NCBI RefSeq assembly: GCF_023264895.1
Contig: NZ_JAHFUY010000001.1
Span: 1 to 51,884 of the forward strand
DNA from: Herbiconiux sp.
Lineage (GTDB): Bacteria > Actinomycetota > Actinomycetes > Actinomycetales > Microbacteriaceae
Length of the DNA: 51,884 bases
Direction: 5' to 3'
Shown here: piece by piece, positions 17,231-26,007 of the stretch
How positions within the stretch are numbered: the stretch's first letter is position 1
Layout of the letters: each line of letters starts with the position of its first letter
Made by a program: the position numbers and the translations under genes
The notes under the pieces: generated by a model
What the model was told of the DNA's origin: nothing
Seen by the model: the letters and a program-made list of their open reading frames with translations, nothing else
The model's database searches: none

Positions 17231-17840
17231 GCTCTCTGCCGAGTACGGGGCCACTCCCGTCGATCCGGATGACGAGGTGGCCTTCCTGCCGGGCATCGGC
17301 TTCGAGAACAGAGCTGCCCTGTACGAGGCGGAGGCACAGGCGCTCAGCGATCTGCGATACCAGCTCTACGACGCCGTGGCGTCCGGAGAGCTGACCGCTG
17401 CGGACATCACGGGTCGTTTCAACCTGGAGAAGATGCACCAGCTGGCCAACCAGCAGATCTGGCAGTGGGCCGGCCGATTCCGCGATCGTGAGTTGAACGT
17501 CGGTGCTCCGCCGGAGTACATCCGAGAGCGGCTCTACGGCGCACTGGAGAACCTCACGTGGCAGGTGGAGAACGCCGACGCCATCGGATTCTCGCCCGAG
17601 TTGCTCGCGATGAGCGCGCACCACCAGCTCGTCAAGATCCACCCCTTCGTCGACGGGAACGGGCGGATCACGCGGCTTTTCGCCGATGTCCTCCTGCTGG
17701 CGCTGACGGGGGATCGCGTCTTCGACTGGTCGGTCGAACCGTCCGACTACGTCGCTGCGGTGAGGCGGGCGGATGCGTCTGGAGACATGGCCGAGCTGCT
17801 CGAGATGGTCGGAGTCGAGTACCTGACCGACGAGGTCTGA
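17223..17840 (+). CDS. Fic domain protein (AMP-transferase toxin)
   Basis: A 205-residue Fic protein. The core motif HPFVDGNGR is complete at residues 140-148, giving the catalytic histidine and the ATP-phosphate-binding residues. The upstream helix region WQWAGRFRDRELNVG is typical of Fic toxins that AMPylate targets such as topoisomerases. It probably starts at TTG 17223, overlapping the antitoxin stop; no better start lies before the conserved region. It is convergent with the uvrA-like gene. Confidence 0.88.
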   Translation: MAELSAEYGATPVDPDDEVAFLPGIGFENRAALYEAEAQALSDLRYQLYDAVASGELTAADITGRFNLEKMHQLANQQIWQWAGRFRDRELNVGAPPEYIRERLYGALENLTWQVENADAIGFSPELLAMSAHHQLVKIHPFVDGNGRITRLFADVLLLALTGDRVFDWSVEPSDYVAAVRRADASGDMAELLEMVGVEYLTDEV

Positions 17841-17877
17841 GCGCTCTCAAGCTGGGCCGGATCTCCCGGCGGCGGGT

Positions 17878-20499
17878 TCAGCGCGGGTCGCGGGCGAGGC
17901 GGGCGGCCAGGTAGGGGGCCGTGCGGCTGTCGGGGGAGCTCGCCACGGTCTGCGGGGTGCCGGTCGCCACGATGCGGCCGCCCGCGTCGCCTCCGGAGGG
18001 GCCGAGGTCGATGACCCAGTCGGCGGCCGCCACCACGTCCATCTCGTGCTCGACCACCACGACCGTGTCGCCCGAGTCGACGAGGGCGTTCAGCTGGGCG
18101 AGCAGGCGCCGCACGTCGGCGGGGTGCAGGCCCGTGGTCGGCTCGTCGAGGAGGTAGAGGGTGTGGCCGCGGCGCACCCGCTGCAGCTCGGTGGCGAGCT
18201 TGATGCGCTGGGCCTCACCGCCCGAGAGCTCCGTGGCGGGCTGGCCGAGCCGCAGGTAGCCGAGACCCACGTCGAGCAGGGTACGGAGACTGCGGGCCGC
18301 CGCCGGGACCGCCGCGAGGAAGCCGGCCGCCTCGTCGACCGTGAGGGCCAGCACCTCGGCGATCGACTTGCCCTCGTAGGTCACCTCGAGCGTGTCGGCG
18401 TTGTAGCGCGCGCCGTGGCACGTGGGGCACCGGCCGTAGCTGCCGGGCAGGAACAGCAGCTCGACCGACACGAAGCCCTCGCCCTGGCAGGTCTCGCAGC
18501 GGCCGCCCGCCACGTTGAACGAGAACCGGCCCGCGGTGTACCCGCGCTCCCGCGCCAGGTCGGTGGCGGCGAAGGTGGCCCGCACGGAGTCGAAGAGGCC
18601 CGTGTAGGTGGCGAGGTTCGAGCGCGGGGTGCGGCCGATCGGCTTCTGGTCGACCCGCACGAGGCGGTCGATGTGCTCGAGTCCGGTGACCCGGCGGACG
18701 GTCAGGGTGTCGACGCGTGCGTCGGCGAGCACGGCCTCGGCGAGGTCTGCTCCGGCTCCGGTGGTGTCATCCGCCCCGGCAGCCCCGCCTGCGCCGCGGC
18801 CGCCGGCGCCCGCCCCCGCATCCGGTGCGTCGTCGTCCGCCGCGTCATCCGCCCCGCCCGGGCCTGCCCGCAGGTGCTCGCGCACCACCTCGCGGAGCAC
18901 CCGGCTCACGAGCGTCGACTTGCCCGATCCGGAGACGCCGGTGACTGCCGTGAGCGTCCCGAGCGGGATGGCGGCGTCGACGTCGACGAGGTTGTGCAGC
19001 CCGATCCCTTCGACGTTCAGCCACTCCCGGGCCTCGCGCGGCGCACGCCGATCCGCGGCCTCCCCGCTCGGCGAGGGGAAGAGGAACGGCCGCGTCGCCG
19101 ACTCCTCCACCTCGGCCAGCCCCGCGACCTCACCGCTGTAGAGCACCGCGCCGCCGCCCTCGCCGGCACCGGGGCCGACGTCGACGATCCAGTCGGCCCG
19201 CCGCACGACATCCATGTTGTGCTCGACCACGTAGACCGAGTTCCCCGAGCGCTTCAGCTGCTCGAGCACATCGAGCAGCGGCTCCGCGTCGGCCGGGTGC
19301 AGGCCCGCCGACGGCTCGTCGAGCACGTAGATCACGCCGCTGAGCCCATAGCGCAGCTGGGTGGCGAGCCGCAGCCGCTGCATCTCGCCGGGCGAGAGCG
19401 TCGTCGTCACCCGGCCGAGCCCGAGGTAGCCGAGCCCGAGCTCGGTGAGCACCCGGATGCGCGCCAGCAGGTCGGTCGTGATGGCGACCGCCACGTCGGT
19501 GCGCTCGCCCGAGAGCGTCGTCGGCAGCGCGGGCGCCGCATCCTGGAGCAGGGTCGTGGGGCGGATGACCTCGGCGAGCTCGGTGAGCGGCAGCGCGTTG
19601 AGCTCGGCGATGGAGTGCCCGGCGAAGGTGACCGCGAGAGCCTCGCGGCGGAGTCCGGTGCCGTGGCAGAGCGGGCAGGGGCCCGAGCGCACGAACTGCA
19701 GCACCTTCGCCCGCATCATGGCGCTCTTGGAGTCGGCGAGGGTGTGGAAGACGTACTTCTTGGCGCTCCAGAACATGCCGTTGTAGGGCTTCGCCACGCG
19801 GTCGCGCTGCGGCGTGATCTGCACCACGGGCTGCTCGTCGGTGAAGAGGAGCCAGTCGCGGTCGGCCTGGTCGAGCTCCCGCCAGGGCCGGTCGACGTCG
19901 TAGCCGAGCACGATCGTGATGTCGCGGAGGTTCTTCGCCTGCCACGCCCCTGGCCAGGCCGCGATGGCCCCGTCGCGGATGCTGAGCGAGGGATCGGGGA
20001 CGAGAGATTCCTCGGTGACCGTGTGGGCCACGCCGATCCCGTGGCACTCGGGGCACGCGCCGGCCGCGGTGTTGGGCGAGAAGGCGTCGGAGTCGAGCCG
20101 GGTCGTGAAGCCCTCGGGGAAGGTGCCGGCGCGGGAGAAGAGCATCCGGAGCGAGTTCGACAGCGTCGTGACGGTGCCCACGCTCGAGCGTGAGCTCGGA
20201 GCCCCGCGCCGCTGCTGCAGGGCGACGGCGGGCGGGAGCCCCGAGATGGAGTCGACGTGCGGATCGTGCCCCTGCTGGATGAGCCGCCGCGCGTAGGGGG
20301 CGACCGACTCGAGGTAACGCCGCTGGGCCTCGGTGAAGATGGTGCCGAACGCGAGCGACGACTTGCCGGAGCCGGAGACGCCGGTGAAGGCGACGATCGC
20401 ATCCCTCGGCACATCGACGTCGACGTTCCGCAGGTTGTTCTCGTTCGCCCCCCGCACCCTCACGAAGCCGTCGGACAGGTCGCGCGGGGTTTCAGGCAT
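17878..20499 (-). CDS. UvrA-like ABC excinuclease subunit
   Basis: An 873-residue UvrA paralogue with two ABC units. Both Walker A motifs read GVSGSGKS. The first signature is LSPGEMQRLRLA and the second LSGGEAQRIKLA; Walker B segments are VYVLDEPSAGLHP and LYLLDEPTTGLHP. Zinc-finger CxxC pairs are CPECHG, CPLCHG, CETCQG and CPTCHG. It is shorter than housekeeping UvrA (about 950) and has an Ala/Gly/Asp-rich low-complexity insert encoded near 18760-18870. No uvrB or uvrC is nearby. It most likely belongs to the UvrA2/DrrC-like group linked to drug or damage tolerance. Start set at ATG 20497-20499, where similarity begins. Confidence 0.85.
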   Translation of the reverse strand: MPETPRDLSDGFVRVRGANENNLRNVDVDVPRDAIVAFTGVSGSGKSSLAFGTIFTEAQRRYLESVAPYARRLIQQGHDPHVDSISGLPPAVALQQRRGAPSSRSSVGTVTTLSNSLRMLFSRAGTFPEGFTTRLDSDAFSPNTAAGACPECHGIGVAHTVTEESLVPDPSLSIRDGAIAAWPGAWQAKNLRDITIVLGYDVDRPWRELDQADRDWLLFTDEQPVVQITPQRDRVAKPYNGMFWSAKKYVFHTLADSKSAMMRAKVLQFVRSGPCPLCHGTGLRREALAVTFAGHSIAELNALPLTELAEVIRPTTLLQDAAPALPTTLSGERTDVAVAITTDLLARIRVLTELGLGYLGLGRVTTTLSPGEMQRLRLATQLRYGLSGVIYVLDEPSAGLHPADAEPLLDVLEQLKRSGNSVYVVEHNMDVVRRADWIVDVGPGAGEGGGAVLYSGEVAGLAEVEESATRPFLFPSPSGEAADRRAPREAREWLNVEGIGLHNLVDVDAAIPLGTLTAVTGVSGSGKSTLVSRVLREVVREHLRAGPGGADDAADDDAPDAGAGAGGRGAGGAAGADDTTGAGADLAEAVLADARVDTLTVRRVTGLEHIDRLVRVDQKPIGRTPRSNLATYTGLFDSVRATFAATDLARERGYTAGRFSFNVAGGRCETCQGEGFVSVELLFLPGSYGRCPTCHGARYNADTLEVTYEGKSIAEVLALTVDEAAGFLAAVPAAARSLRTLLDVGLGYLRLGQPATELSGGEAQRIKLATELQRVRRGHTLYLLDEPTTGLHPADVRRLLAQLNALVDSGDTVVVVEHEMDVVAAADWVIDLGPSGGDAGGRIVATGTPQTVASSPDSRTAPYLAARLARDPR

Positions 20500-20567
20500 C
20501 AGTCGAGTGTAGGTGGGTTTCCGGGGCGCGCTCTGTGGCCGGTGGATGTGTGGTCGCTCGGGGTGGC

Positions 20568-20672
20568 GCGGCGCGGGGTGGATCTTCCGGTCGAGTTGTC
20601 TCCCGCATCCGCTTCGCGGACGCACGCCAGACCCGAGCCAACAACTCGACCGGAAGACCCACCCCGCGCCGC
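20568..20672. repeat. Long inverted repeat (32-bp stem), related to a copy near 44951
   Basis: The left arm 20568-20599 and right arm 20641-20672 are reverse complements at 31 of 32 positions, with a 41-bp loop. The right arm and its continuation to 20694 resemble 44951-45008. It sits between the uvrA-like start and a lipoprotein gene. It may be a dispersed intergenic element, a REP-like sequence or a strong hairpin terminator. Confidence 0.75.
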
Positions 20673-20718
20673 ACCGGTGTGCGCAAGGGGGAGGTCTGAG
20701 CGGCGGCAGACAGCTCGT

Positions 20719-21339
20719 CTACAGCAGCGTCGGCTCCTCGGCCTCCCGGTCGATCCGCAGGTAGGGCCCGTACGCCTCGAACAACCGGGCGACCTGCTCG
20801 TCGCTCGCGCCTGCCAGCCCGATGCCCACGACCCCGTCTTCCTCCACACCGAAAGTCACGAACTTCATCCCACTCTGCTGGAGGGCCGCGAGATCCGCCC
20901 ACAGCGCTTCCTCCACGACCTTCGCCTTTGCAAGGGACTGATACGCCTCGACGAAGGCGACCTTCTCCCGGGGCAGCCCGACCTCCTGCCGAATCTGCTC
21001 CTCCACCGAGTCGGTGCCGTGAGCGAGGTAGATCACCAGCACATCGGCAGATGCCGGTGTCCCGGATGACACCCCCGCGTAGTTCTCCTTGAACGCAACC
21101 GGCCCGAGGTCCCGAAAAGCCAGCAATGCGGACACCACCTCCCCGGACAGTTCCCCGGGCCCGACCTCGGTGCTGAGCGGAGGGATGGGGGTCGGGAGCT
21201 GGGGCGCTGCAGATGCAGCTGAGGGTGGCCGCGTTCCGGTACCGGGCGAGCCCACCGTGCCGGCGCACCCGGTGAGCGCCACCGCGACCGCGACGACGAC
21301 GCAGGGCAGCCCTCGTCGGAAACGAGCCAACCCATACAT
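20719..21339 (-). CDS. Lipoprotein, paralogue of the one at 26008
   Basis: A 206-residue protein with a signal peptide ending in lipobox LTGC, then a Pro/Ser/Ala-rich tether and a compact domain. It is similar in layout to the lipoprotein at 26008: ADVLVIYLA versus PDVLRIYIT, REKVAFVEAYQSL versus AEKVAFYTSLRSE, and a final RLFEAYGPYLRID versus LLWERYGPHVRFE. No known family was recognised. A Shine-Dalgarno (GGGAGGT) lies about 8 bases before the ATG. Confidence 0.75.
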   Translation of the reverse strand: MYGLARFRRGLPCVVVAVAVALTGCAGTVGSPGTGTRPPSAASAAPQLPTPIPPLSTEVGPGELSGEVVSALLAFRDLGPVAFKENYAGVSSGTPASADVLVIYLAHGTDSVEEQIRQEVGLPREKVAFVEAYQSLAKAKVVEEALWADLAALQQSGMKFVTFGVEEDGVVGIGLAGASDEQVARLFEAYGPYLRIDREAEEPTLL

Positions 21340-21489
21340 GTGGGCTCACCTCCCATCCGCCTATCGAGGCGATACGAGAGTTTCTCATTAAACAGGAAGC
21401 CATGGGGTTCCAGCCGCGATCCGATCGGGCCGCGATAGTAGGGTGCCGATCGGGAAGACCCGGAATTGTGGGTGTCGAAGGAAGGCGCC

Positions 21490-22356
21490 ATGATCGCGGA
21501 GCTCAACAGGCTGGTCGAGCGGGTCGAGGAGAGGCTCGGCGACGACCTCGATGTCGCGGCGTTCGCGACCGAGGTCGGCACCACCGAGTACCACCTGCGG
21601 CGGATGTTCTCGTCGCTCGCGGGCATGCCGCTGTCGGAGTACATCCGCCGGCGCCGCATGTCGGTGGCGGCAGCCGACGTGCTCCGGGGCGACGACCTGC
21701 TGAGCACCGCAGTGCGCTACGGCTACGGATCGACCGAGGCGTTCGGTCGGGCGTTCCGTTCCGTGCACGGTGCGAGCGTGGGCGACGTCAGGCGAGACGG
21801 CGGCCCCCTTCGCACGCAACCGCAGCTCAGGTTCCGCCTGACCGTCGAAGGGAACATCACCATGGACACCCGCATCACCGATCGACCGGCCTTCCGTCTC
21901 GTCGGCCACGCGATCCGCGTGCCGCTCGTGCACGAGGGCATCAATCCGCACATCCAGGCCCACATCGCCTCACTGCCGCCCTCGGAGCACGCGCGGCTCA
22001 AGGAGCTGAGCGACACCGAACCGGCAGGGCTCCTCCAGGTCAGCGCCGACGTCGATCCCGACTACGAGGAGGGCAGCGACCTGACCTACTTGCACGGCGT
22101 CGCCGTCACCGAGACGACGGCCGTTCCCGGCGACCTCGACACGATCGACGTCCCCGCCGGCACCTGGGCGGTCTTCCGCACCGAGGGCGAGCACCCGGCC
22201 GCACTGCAGCAGGCCTGGGTCGCGACCGCCACCGACTGGTTCCCCTCCAACCCCTGGCGGCTCCGCCCCGGACCGTCGATCGTCTCGGTGCTCGAGCGCG
22301 CCGCCGACTTCAGCAGGGCCACGTGTGAGCTGTGGCTCCCCGTCGAGCGCGCCTGA
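21490..22356 (+). CDS. AraC-family regulator with GyrI-like effector domain
   Basis: A 288-residue transcription regulator. The N-terminal AraC DNA-binding domain includes DVAAFATEVGTTEYHLRRMF and the second helix-turn-helix GYGSTEAFGRAFRSVHG. The C-terminal part from about residue 125 is GyrI/SoxS-ligand-like (rob-type), as in multidrug-sensing regulators. The ATG at 21490 follows GAAGGAAGG. It is divergent from the lipoprotein gene. Confidence 0.85.
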   Translation: MIAELNRLVERVEERLGDDLDVAAFATEVGTTEYHLRRMFSSLAGMPLSEYIRRRRMSVAAADVLRGDDLLSTAVRYGYGSTEAFGRAFRSVHGASVGDVRRDGGPLRTQPQLRFRLTVEGNITMDTRITDRPAFRLVGHAIRVPLVHEGINPHIQAHIASLPPSEHARLKELSDTEPAGLLQVSADVDPDYEEGSDLTYLHGVAVTETTAVPGDLDTIDVPAGTWAVFRTEGEHPAALQQAWVATATDWFPSNPWRLRPGPSIVSVLERAADFSRATCELWLPVERA

Positions 22357-22453
22357 CCTCGAAGGCCCGCGCGGAGGGCGACCAGGCCCAACACAGCTGC
22401 GAGTGTCGCGCAAGGGGGAGGCGGTGTCGGTGGTGAGGCGTACTGTCGAAGGC

Positions 22454-22726
22454 ATGATCGAGACCCCGACCGAGCGACTGCTCGGCATCCAGCGCGTGCA
22501 GCGTGCGGGCTCGGTCCTGCTCGTGCTCGGCGTGCTGGCGCTCCTCGGCGGTCTCTGGCTCCTGACCACCACGCACGCCGGCCCGCTGGCGGGCATCGCG
22601 CTCGCGTTCGCGCTCATCGGTGCGGGCATCGACCGCCGGCTCACCGCCCGCCGTCGCCGCCAGCGCTTCGGCATCGAACTCGAGTACGAGCTGCTCTCGC
22701 GGCCCTCGCTCACCTCGAACCCGTAG
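22454..22726 (+). CDS. Small two-helix membrane protein
   Basis: A 90-residue protein with two hydrophobic segments (about residues 19-41 and 46-62) and a basic RRLTARRRRQR stretch after the second. Start taken at ATG 22454; an earlier in-frame extension overlaps the AraC gene. No family recognised. Confidence 0.6.
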   Translation: MIETPTERLLGIQRVQRAGSVLLVLGVLALLGGLWLLTTTHAGPLAGIALAFALIGAGIDRRLTARRRRQRFGIELEYELLSRPSLTSNP

Positions 22727-22738
22727 CGGGCAGCCTCT

Positions 22739-22754
22739 GACCCGGCGGCGGGTC
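22739..22754. terminator. Hairpin between convergent genes
   Basis: GACCCG-GCGG-CGGGTC is a perfect 6-bp stem with a 4-base loop in the 30-bp gap between convergent genes. There is no T tract. It may terminate transcripts from both sides. Confidence 0.4.
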
Positions 22755-22756
22755 GG

Positions 22757-23095
22757 TCAGGCGCCGACGTGCTCGTACTGCTCGAAGAACCAGTCCGGGC
22801 GGGTGATGGTCATGAAGGTGAGGCCGTCGGTCTCGATGGAGTGCGCGACCATCGGCTCGACGACGACAATGTCCCTGTCGCTCACCTCGAACGTCTCGTC
22901 GCCCACCGTGAACGTGGCGGTGCCCTGGATGATGAAGTAGATCTCATGGACCTCCTTGTTCAGGTGTCGCCCGGACTCCGGACTGCTGGTGTTCAGGGTC
23001 TGGTACGAGATGCCCACCTCGTCCTTCACCGCGTACTTCCAGATGGTGCCGTCGGGCGTGGTGATCTCTCGGGATGAGCTGGCCGGGATGTGCAT
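22757..23095 (-). CDS. Small cupin protein
   Basis: A 112-residue single cupin domain. Motif 1 is around HLNKEVHEIYFIIQGTATF and motif 2 around VVVEPMVAHSIET. A strong Shine-Dalgarno (GAAGGAG) precedes the ATG. It lies 21 bp downstream of the Xre-type regulator on the same strand, so they are probably co-transcribed. Substrate unknown. Confidence 0.8.
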   Translation of the reverse strand: MHIPASSSREITTPDGTIWKYAVKDEVGISYQTLNTSSPESGRHLNKEVHEIYFIIQGTATFTVGDETFEVSDRDIVVVEPMVAHSIETDGLTFMTITRPDWFFEQYEHVGA

Positions 23096-23116
23096 GGGGG
23101 TTCTCCTTCATCGGGT

Positions 23117-23971
23117 TCATCGGGGTGAGGTGGGCAGTCCGAGGTCCTGGCGACCGATGACCTTGAGGAGGTCGAGCTTGCTGCGGTTGTCTCCGCCGAC
23201 GCCGGGATTGAGCACGAGGAGGGTCTGCGAGCGGTTCTCGGTGAAGAGCATCTGCGCGTCGATCTCGATCCGTCCGAGCTGCGGGTGAACGAGCACCTTG
23301 CAGTCGTCGTAGCGGAGGGCGACCTCATGGAAGTTCCACAGGCGCACGAACTCCACGCTCAGGTGGGAGAGCTCGGCTGCGAGGTGCTGGGCCCTCGCGG
23401 TGTCGCTGCCCGTGGTGGTAGCCATCCGCAGGCGGGCGACGAGGAAGCGTCCGTGGATCTCATGCGCCTCGGGTGGGTAGAGACGACGCTCCTCCGGATC
23501 GGTGAACCAGCGGTAGAAGCCGCTCCTGGCGAGACCCGTGTGGGCGGTCTCGTCACCGATCAGGGCCTCGGCGAGCGGGTTCATCGCGAGGGTGTCGTGA
23601 AGATCGTTCTGCACGAGGCACGGGATGTCGACGAGTCCATCGAGCACGCTCATCAGGGCGGGACTCACGTGGTCCGTGCGGTCGAACCGGCTGGGTGCGT
23701 TGTGGCCGATGAGCGCGAACAGATGGTCTCGCTCATCGAGCGTCAGCCGGAGGGCCCGTGCCAGGGAGGCGGCGACCTGCGTCGACGGGGTGGGAGACCG
23801 TTGCTGCTCGAGACGGGTGTAGTAGTCGGTGGAGATGCCCGCCAGCTGAGCGAGCTCCTCGCGGCGGAGCCCGGGCGCTCGTCTCCGCGGTCCCTCGGAG
23901 AGGCCCACGTCACGCGGCCGCAGCAGCTCGCGGCGTGACCGCAGGAACTCGGCGAGGAGGCGTTTGTCCAT
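23117..23971 (-). CDS. Xre-type regulator with MmyB-like ligand domain
   Basis: A 284-residue regulator. The N-terminal helix-turn-helix reads LRREELAQLAGISTDYYTRLEQ (quoted in two parts: LRREELAQLAGIS and TDYYTRLEQ), and the C-terminal part (from about residue 110) is the MmyB-like PAS-type domain with FHEVALRYDDCKVLVHPQLG near the end. These proteins commonly control an adjacent SDR gene; here an SDR starts upstream on the same strand. Confidence 0.88.
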   Translation of the reverse strand: MDKRLLAEFLRSRRELLRPRDVGLSEGPRRRAPGLRREELAQLAGISTDYYTRLEQQRSPTPSTQVAASLARALRLTLDERDHLFALIGHNAPSRFDRTDHVSPALMSVLDGLVDIPCLVQNDLHDTLAMNPLAEALIGDETAHTGLARSGFYRWFTDPEERRLYPPEAHEIHGRFLVARLRMATTTGSDTARAQHLAAELSHLSVEFVRLWNFHEVALRYDDCKVLVHPQLGRIEIDAQMLFTENRSQTLLVLNPGVGGDNRSKLDLLKVIGRQDLGLPTSPR

Positions 23972-24052
23972 GCACTCATCATGAGGCGGCCGGCCGCTGT
24001 TATCCAGAGAGCGCCGATCCCCCGCTCGGGAGCGAGGGACCGGACGCCGCGC

Positions 24053-24796
24053 TCAGAGGGTGCTGAAGAGTGCCAGGAGATCGTCGTACGAGCCGTCGGC
24101 GGTGGCCCCGCGGATTCCTCGGGCGGGCTCCGCGACCAGCTCCGGGGCGCCGGGGTTCTCACGCCATTGGGTCATGATCTGGTCGAGGAACTCGTCGAGC
24201 GGCATGGCATCCGGGTTGTCCTTCTGGTCGAGCAGATCGGTGCGGACGCCCGCTGGCACGATCTCGACGACCTGGATGCCGGTCCCGGCAAGGCGGATCC
24301 GCTGGCTCTCGGTGAACGAGTGCAGCGCCGCCTTCGTCGCGCTGTAGGTCGGAGTCGCGGGGAAGGGCACGAAGGCGAGGGCCGAGGTGACGTTGACGAT
24401 CGCGGCTCCCGTCTGGCCGGCGAGGAGGGGTGTGAACGCGTACGCCATCCGGATCGGCCCGAGGAGGTTGGTGGTGATCTGCTGCTCCGCCACCTGGAGG
24501 TCGAGCGGCTCGAGGGGGTTCTCCCTGAGCTGGATCCCGGCGTTGTTCACGAGGATGTTCAGATCGGGATGGGTCATCACGAGGCTCGCGCGTGCCCGGT
24601 CGATGGAGTCCGGGTCGGTCACGTCGAGTTCGACGGCGGCGATGTCGGGGTGCTCCGCGGTGATGGCGTCCAGGAGTTCCTTCCGGCGACCGGCGATGAT
24701 CACCGCGTTGCCCGCCTCCCGCAGCCGCAGCGCGAGACCGAGGCCGATGCCGGAGGTGCCGCCGGTGATGAGGACTGTGTTCCCGGTGATATTCAT
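24053..24796 (-). CDS. Short-chain dehydrogenase/reductase (DltE-like)
   Basis: A 247-residue SDR with cofactor motif TGGTSGIGLGLA, NNAG in ILVNNAGIQLRENP, and catalytic Ser, Tyr and Lys in VTSALAFVPFPATPTYSATKAA (split here: catalytic Tyr-x3-Lys is YSATK). A GAAGGAGC ribosome site precedes the ATG. Substrate unknown. It lies 81 bp before the MmyB-like regulator, the usual partner of such SDRs. Confidence 0.88.
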   Translation of the reverse strand: MNITGNTVLITGGTSGIGLGLALRLREAGNAVIIAGRRKELLDAITAEHPDIAAVELDVTDPDSIDRARASLVMTHPDLNILVNNAGIQLRENPLEPLDLQVAEQQITTNLLGPIRMAYAFTPLLAGQTGAAIVNVTSALAFVPFPATPTYSATKAALHSFTESQRIRLAGTGIQVVEIVPAGVRTDLLDQKDNPDAMPLDEFLDQIMTQWRENPGAPELVAEPARGIRGATADGSYDDLLALFSTL

Positions 24797-24864
24797 GGAT
24801 CGTGCTCCTTCGTGAGGCGTCCCGAGCGGGACCGCTCAAGCGACGTTAGGCGGAGCAGCCGCCG

Positions 24865-25338
24865 TCAGGGAGAGTCCGGCTGTCCGTGGATAACCGCGGA
24901 GCGCTCCGGCGCTGTTGCACTCTCGCGCAGCAGCCGCAGTGTGCGCCGGTTCAGGCTGAGGTTGCTGAGGCCCATCACCAGGAAGAAGGCCACATAGAGC
25001 AGCTGCCACCAGTTCCGGCTGATGATGCTGAGGATGGCGAGAGCGATCAGGCCCACCCACAGGATGCTGCCGACGACCGACATCACGCGGAGTCGGCGAA
25101 GCTGTTGCTGCACCGACCGCGTCGCATCCGGTGGCCACGGCTCGTGCCAGGAGCGCCGGTGGAGCCACACGGTCCCGACCGACAGCAGGATCGTGGCCGC
25201 CACCAGCACGAACGCGCCCAGGATGCTCCAGGGCGGGTTCGCGATCAGGAAGCCTCCCGTGACGGCGATGACGAGCGAACCCGAGATGGCCAGCCACCCG
25301 GCCACTCGCGGACTCACCCGGCTCGTTGTGGTGTGCAC
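24865..25338 (-). CDS. Membrane protein, unknown function
   Basis: A 157-residue protein with four hydrophobic segments in two pairs, separated by a charged region (about residues 60-85). GTG start, 3 bp after the SRPBCC stop, so the two are translationally close. No family recognised. Confidence 0.65.
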   Translation of the reverse strand: MHTTTSRVSPRVAGWLAISGSLVIAVTGGFLIANPPWSILGAFVLVAATILLSVGTVWLHRRSWHEPWPPDATRSVQQQLRRLRVMSVVGSILWVGLIALAILSIISRNWWQLLYVAFFLVMGLSNLSLNRRTLRLLRESATAPERSAVIHGQPDSP

Positions 25339-25341
25339 CGG

Positions 25342-25806
25342 CTATTCCTTCGTGGGGGCCGACGGAGACTCGGCCAGGAACGAGCCGCGATCGGCGATGA
25401 GCCGACGCAGGTAGGGCTCGAGCACGAGCTTCTCCGCCACGCGGCCGACGGGTCCGAACGGCGCCGTGAAGCGGATGCGATCGATCATCACTGAGCCCCC
25501 ATCGGCCGGTTCGAACACGTGCTCATGCCGGAACGCCTTGAACGGCCCCCGGGTCTGCTCATCGACGGAGCGGTGCGGAGGGTCGAACTCGGTGATCGCG
25601 CTGGTGAGCGAGAACCGGATCCCGAAGTGTCGAGCGGTCCACGTGACATCCTGGCCGGCGCCGATGAGCCCCTGTGTGACCCCGGCGACGGCCTCCTCCG
25701 CCGAGCCTGCCTGCGACTCCGTGTGGGCCTCGATGCTGCGCGCCAGATCGAACATCTCCTCGACCGACCTGCTCGACCGGGTCACGCACTCGAACGACGC
25801 CACCAC
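25342..25806 (-). CDS. SRPBCC-family ligand-binding protein
   Basis: A 154-residue protein with the START/Bet v1-like pattern: a beta strand start (VASFECVTRSSRSVEEMFDLA), TSAITEFDPPHRSVDEQ, FRHEHVFEPADGGSVMIDRI and a C-terminal helix EKLVLEPYLRRLIADR. Start chosen at GTG 25804-25806, with GAGGAG 7 bases upstream; an ATG farther up has no ribosome site. It probably binds a small hydrophobic ligand. Confidence 0.75.
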   Translation of the reverse strand: MVASFECVTRSSRSVEEMFDLARSIEAHTESQAGSAEEAVAGVTQGLIGAGQDVTWTARHFGIRFSLTSAITEFDPPHRSVDEQTRGPFKAFRHEHVFEPADGGSVMIDRIRFTAPFGPVGRVAEKLVLEPYLRRLIADRGSFLAESPSAPTKE

Positions 25807-26007
25807 GGGCTCACTCCTCTTTCTTGCGCCTGGGCGCCGGGAGCGTGAGGCCAAGCATCCCGGCCAGGAACAGTACCGACCCGATCACGTGCTCCGTCCA
25901 CCCGGCTCGCAGCGGTATGCGGCGAACTCTCTTCAACAAGTGTCACATGCTTGCTCGAGCGCCATCCTCCTCCCATAATTGCCGGAACAGCGAGTGAGGG
26001 GTGCCGG

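Noticed and set aside
18046..20193. Long plus-strand open frame inside the uvrA-like gene
   Set aside because: Shadow frame of the minus-strand ABC protein; composition is Arg/His/Glu/Val-rich and lacks motifs.
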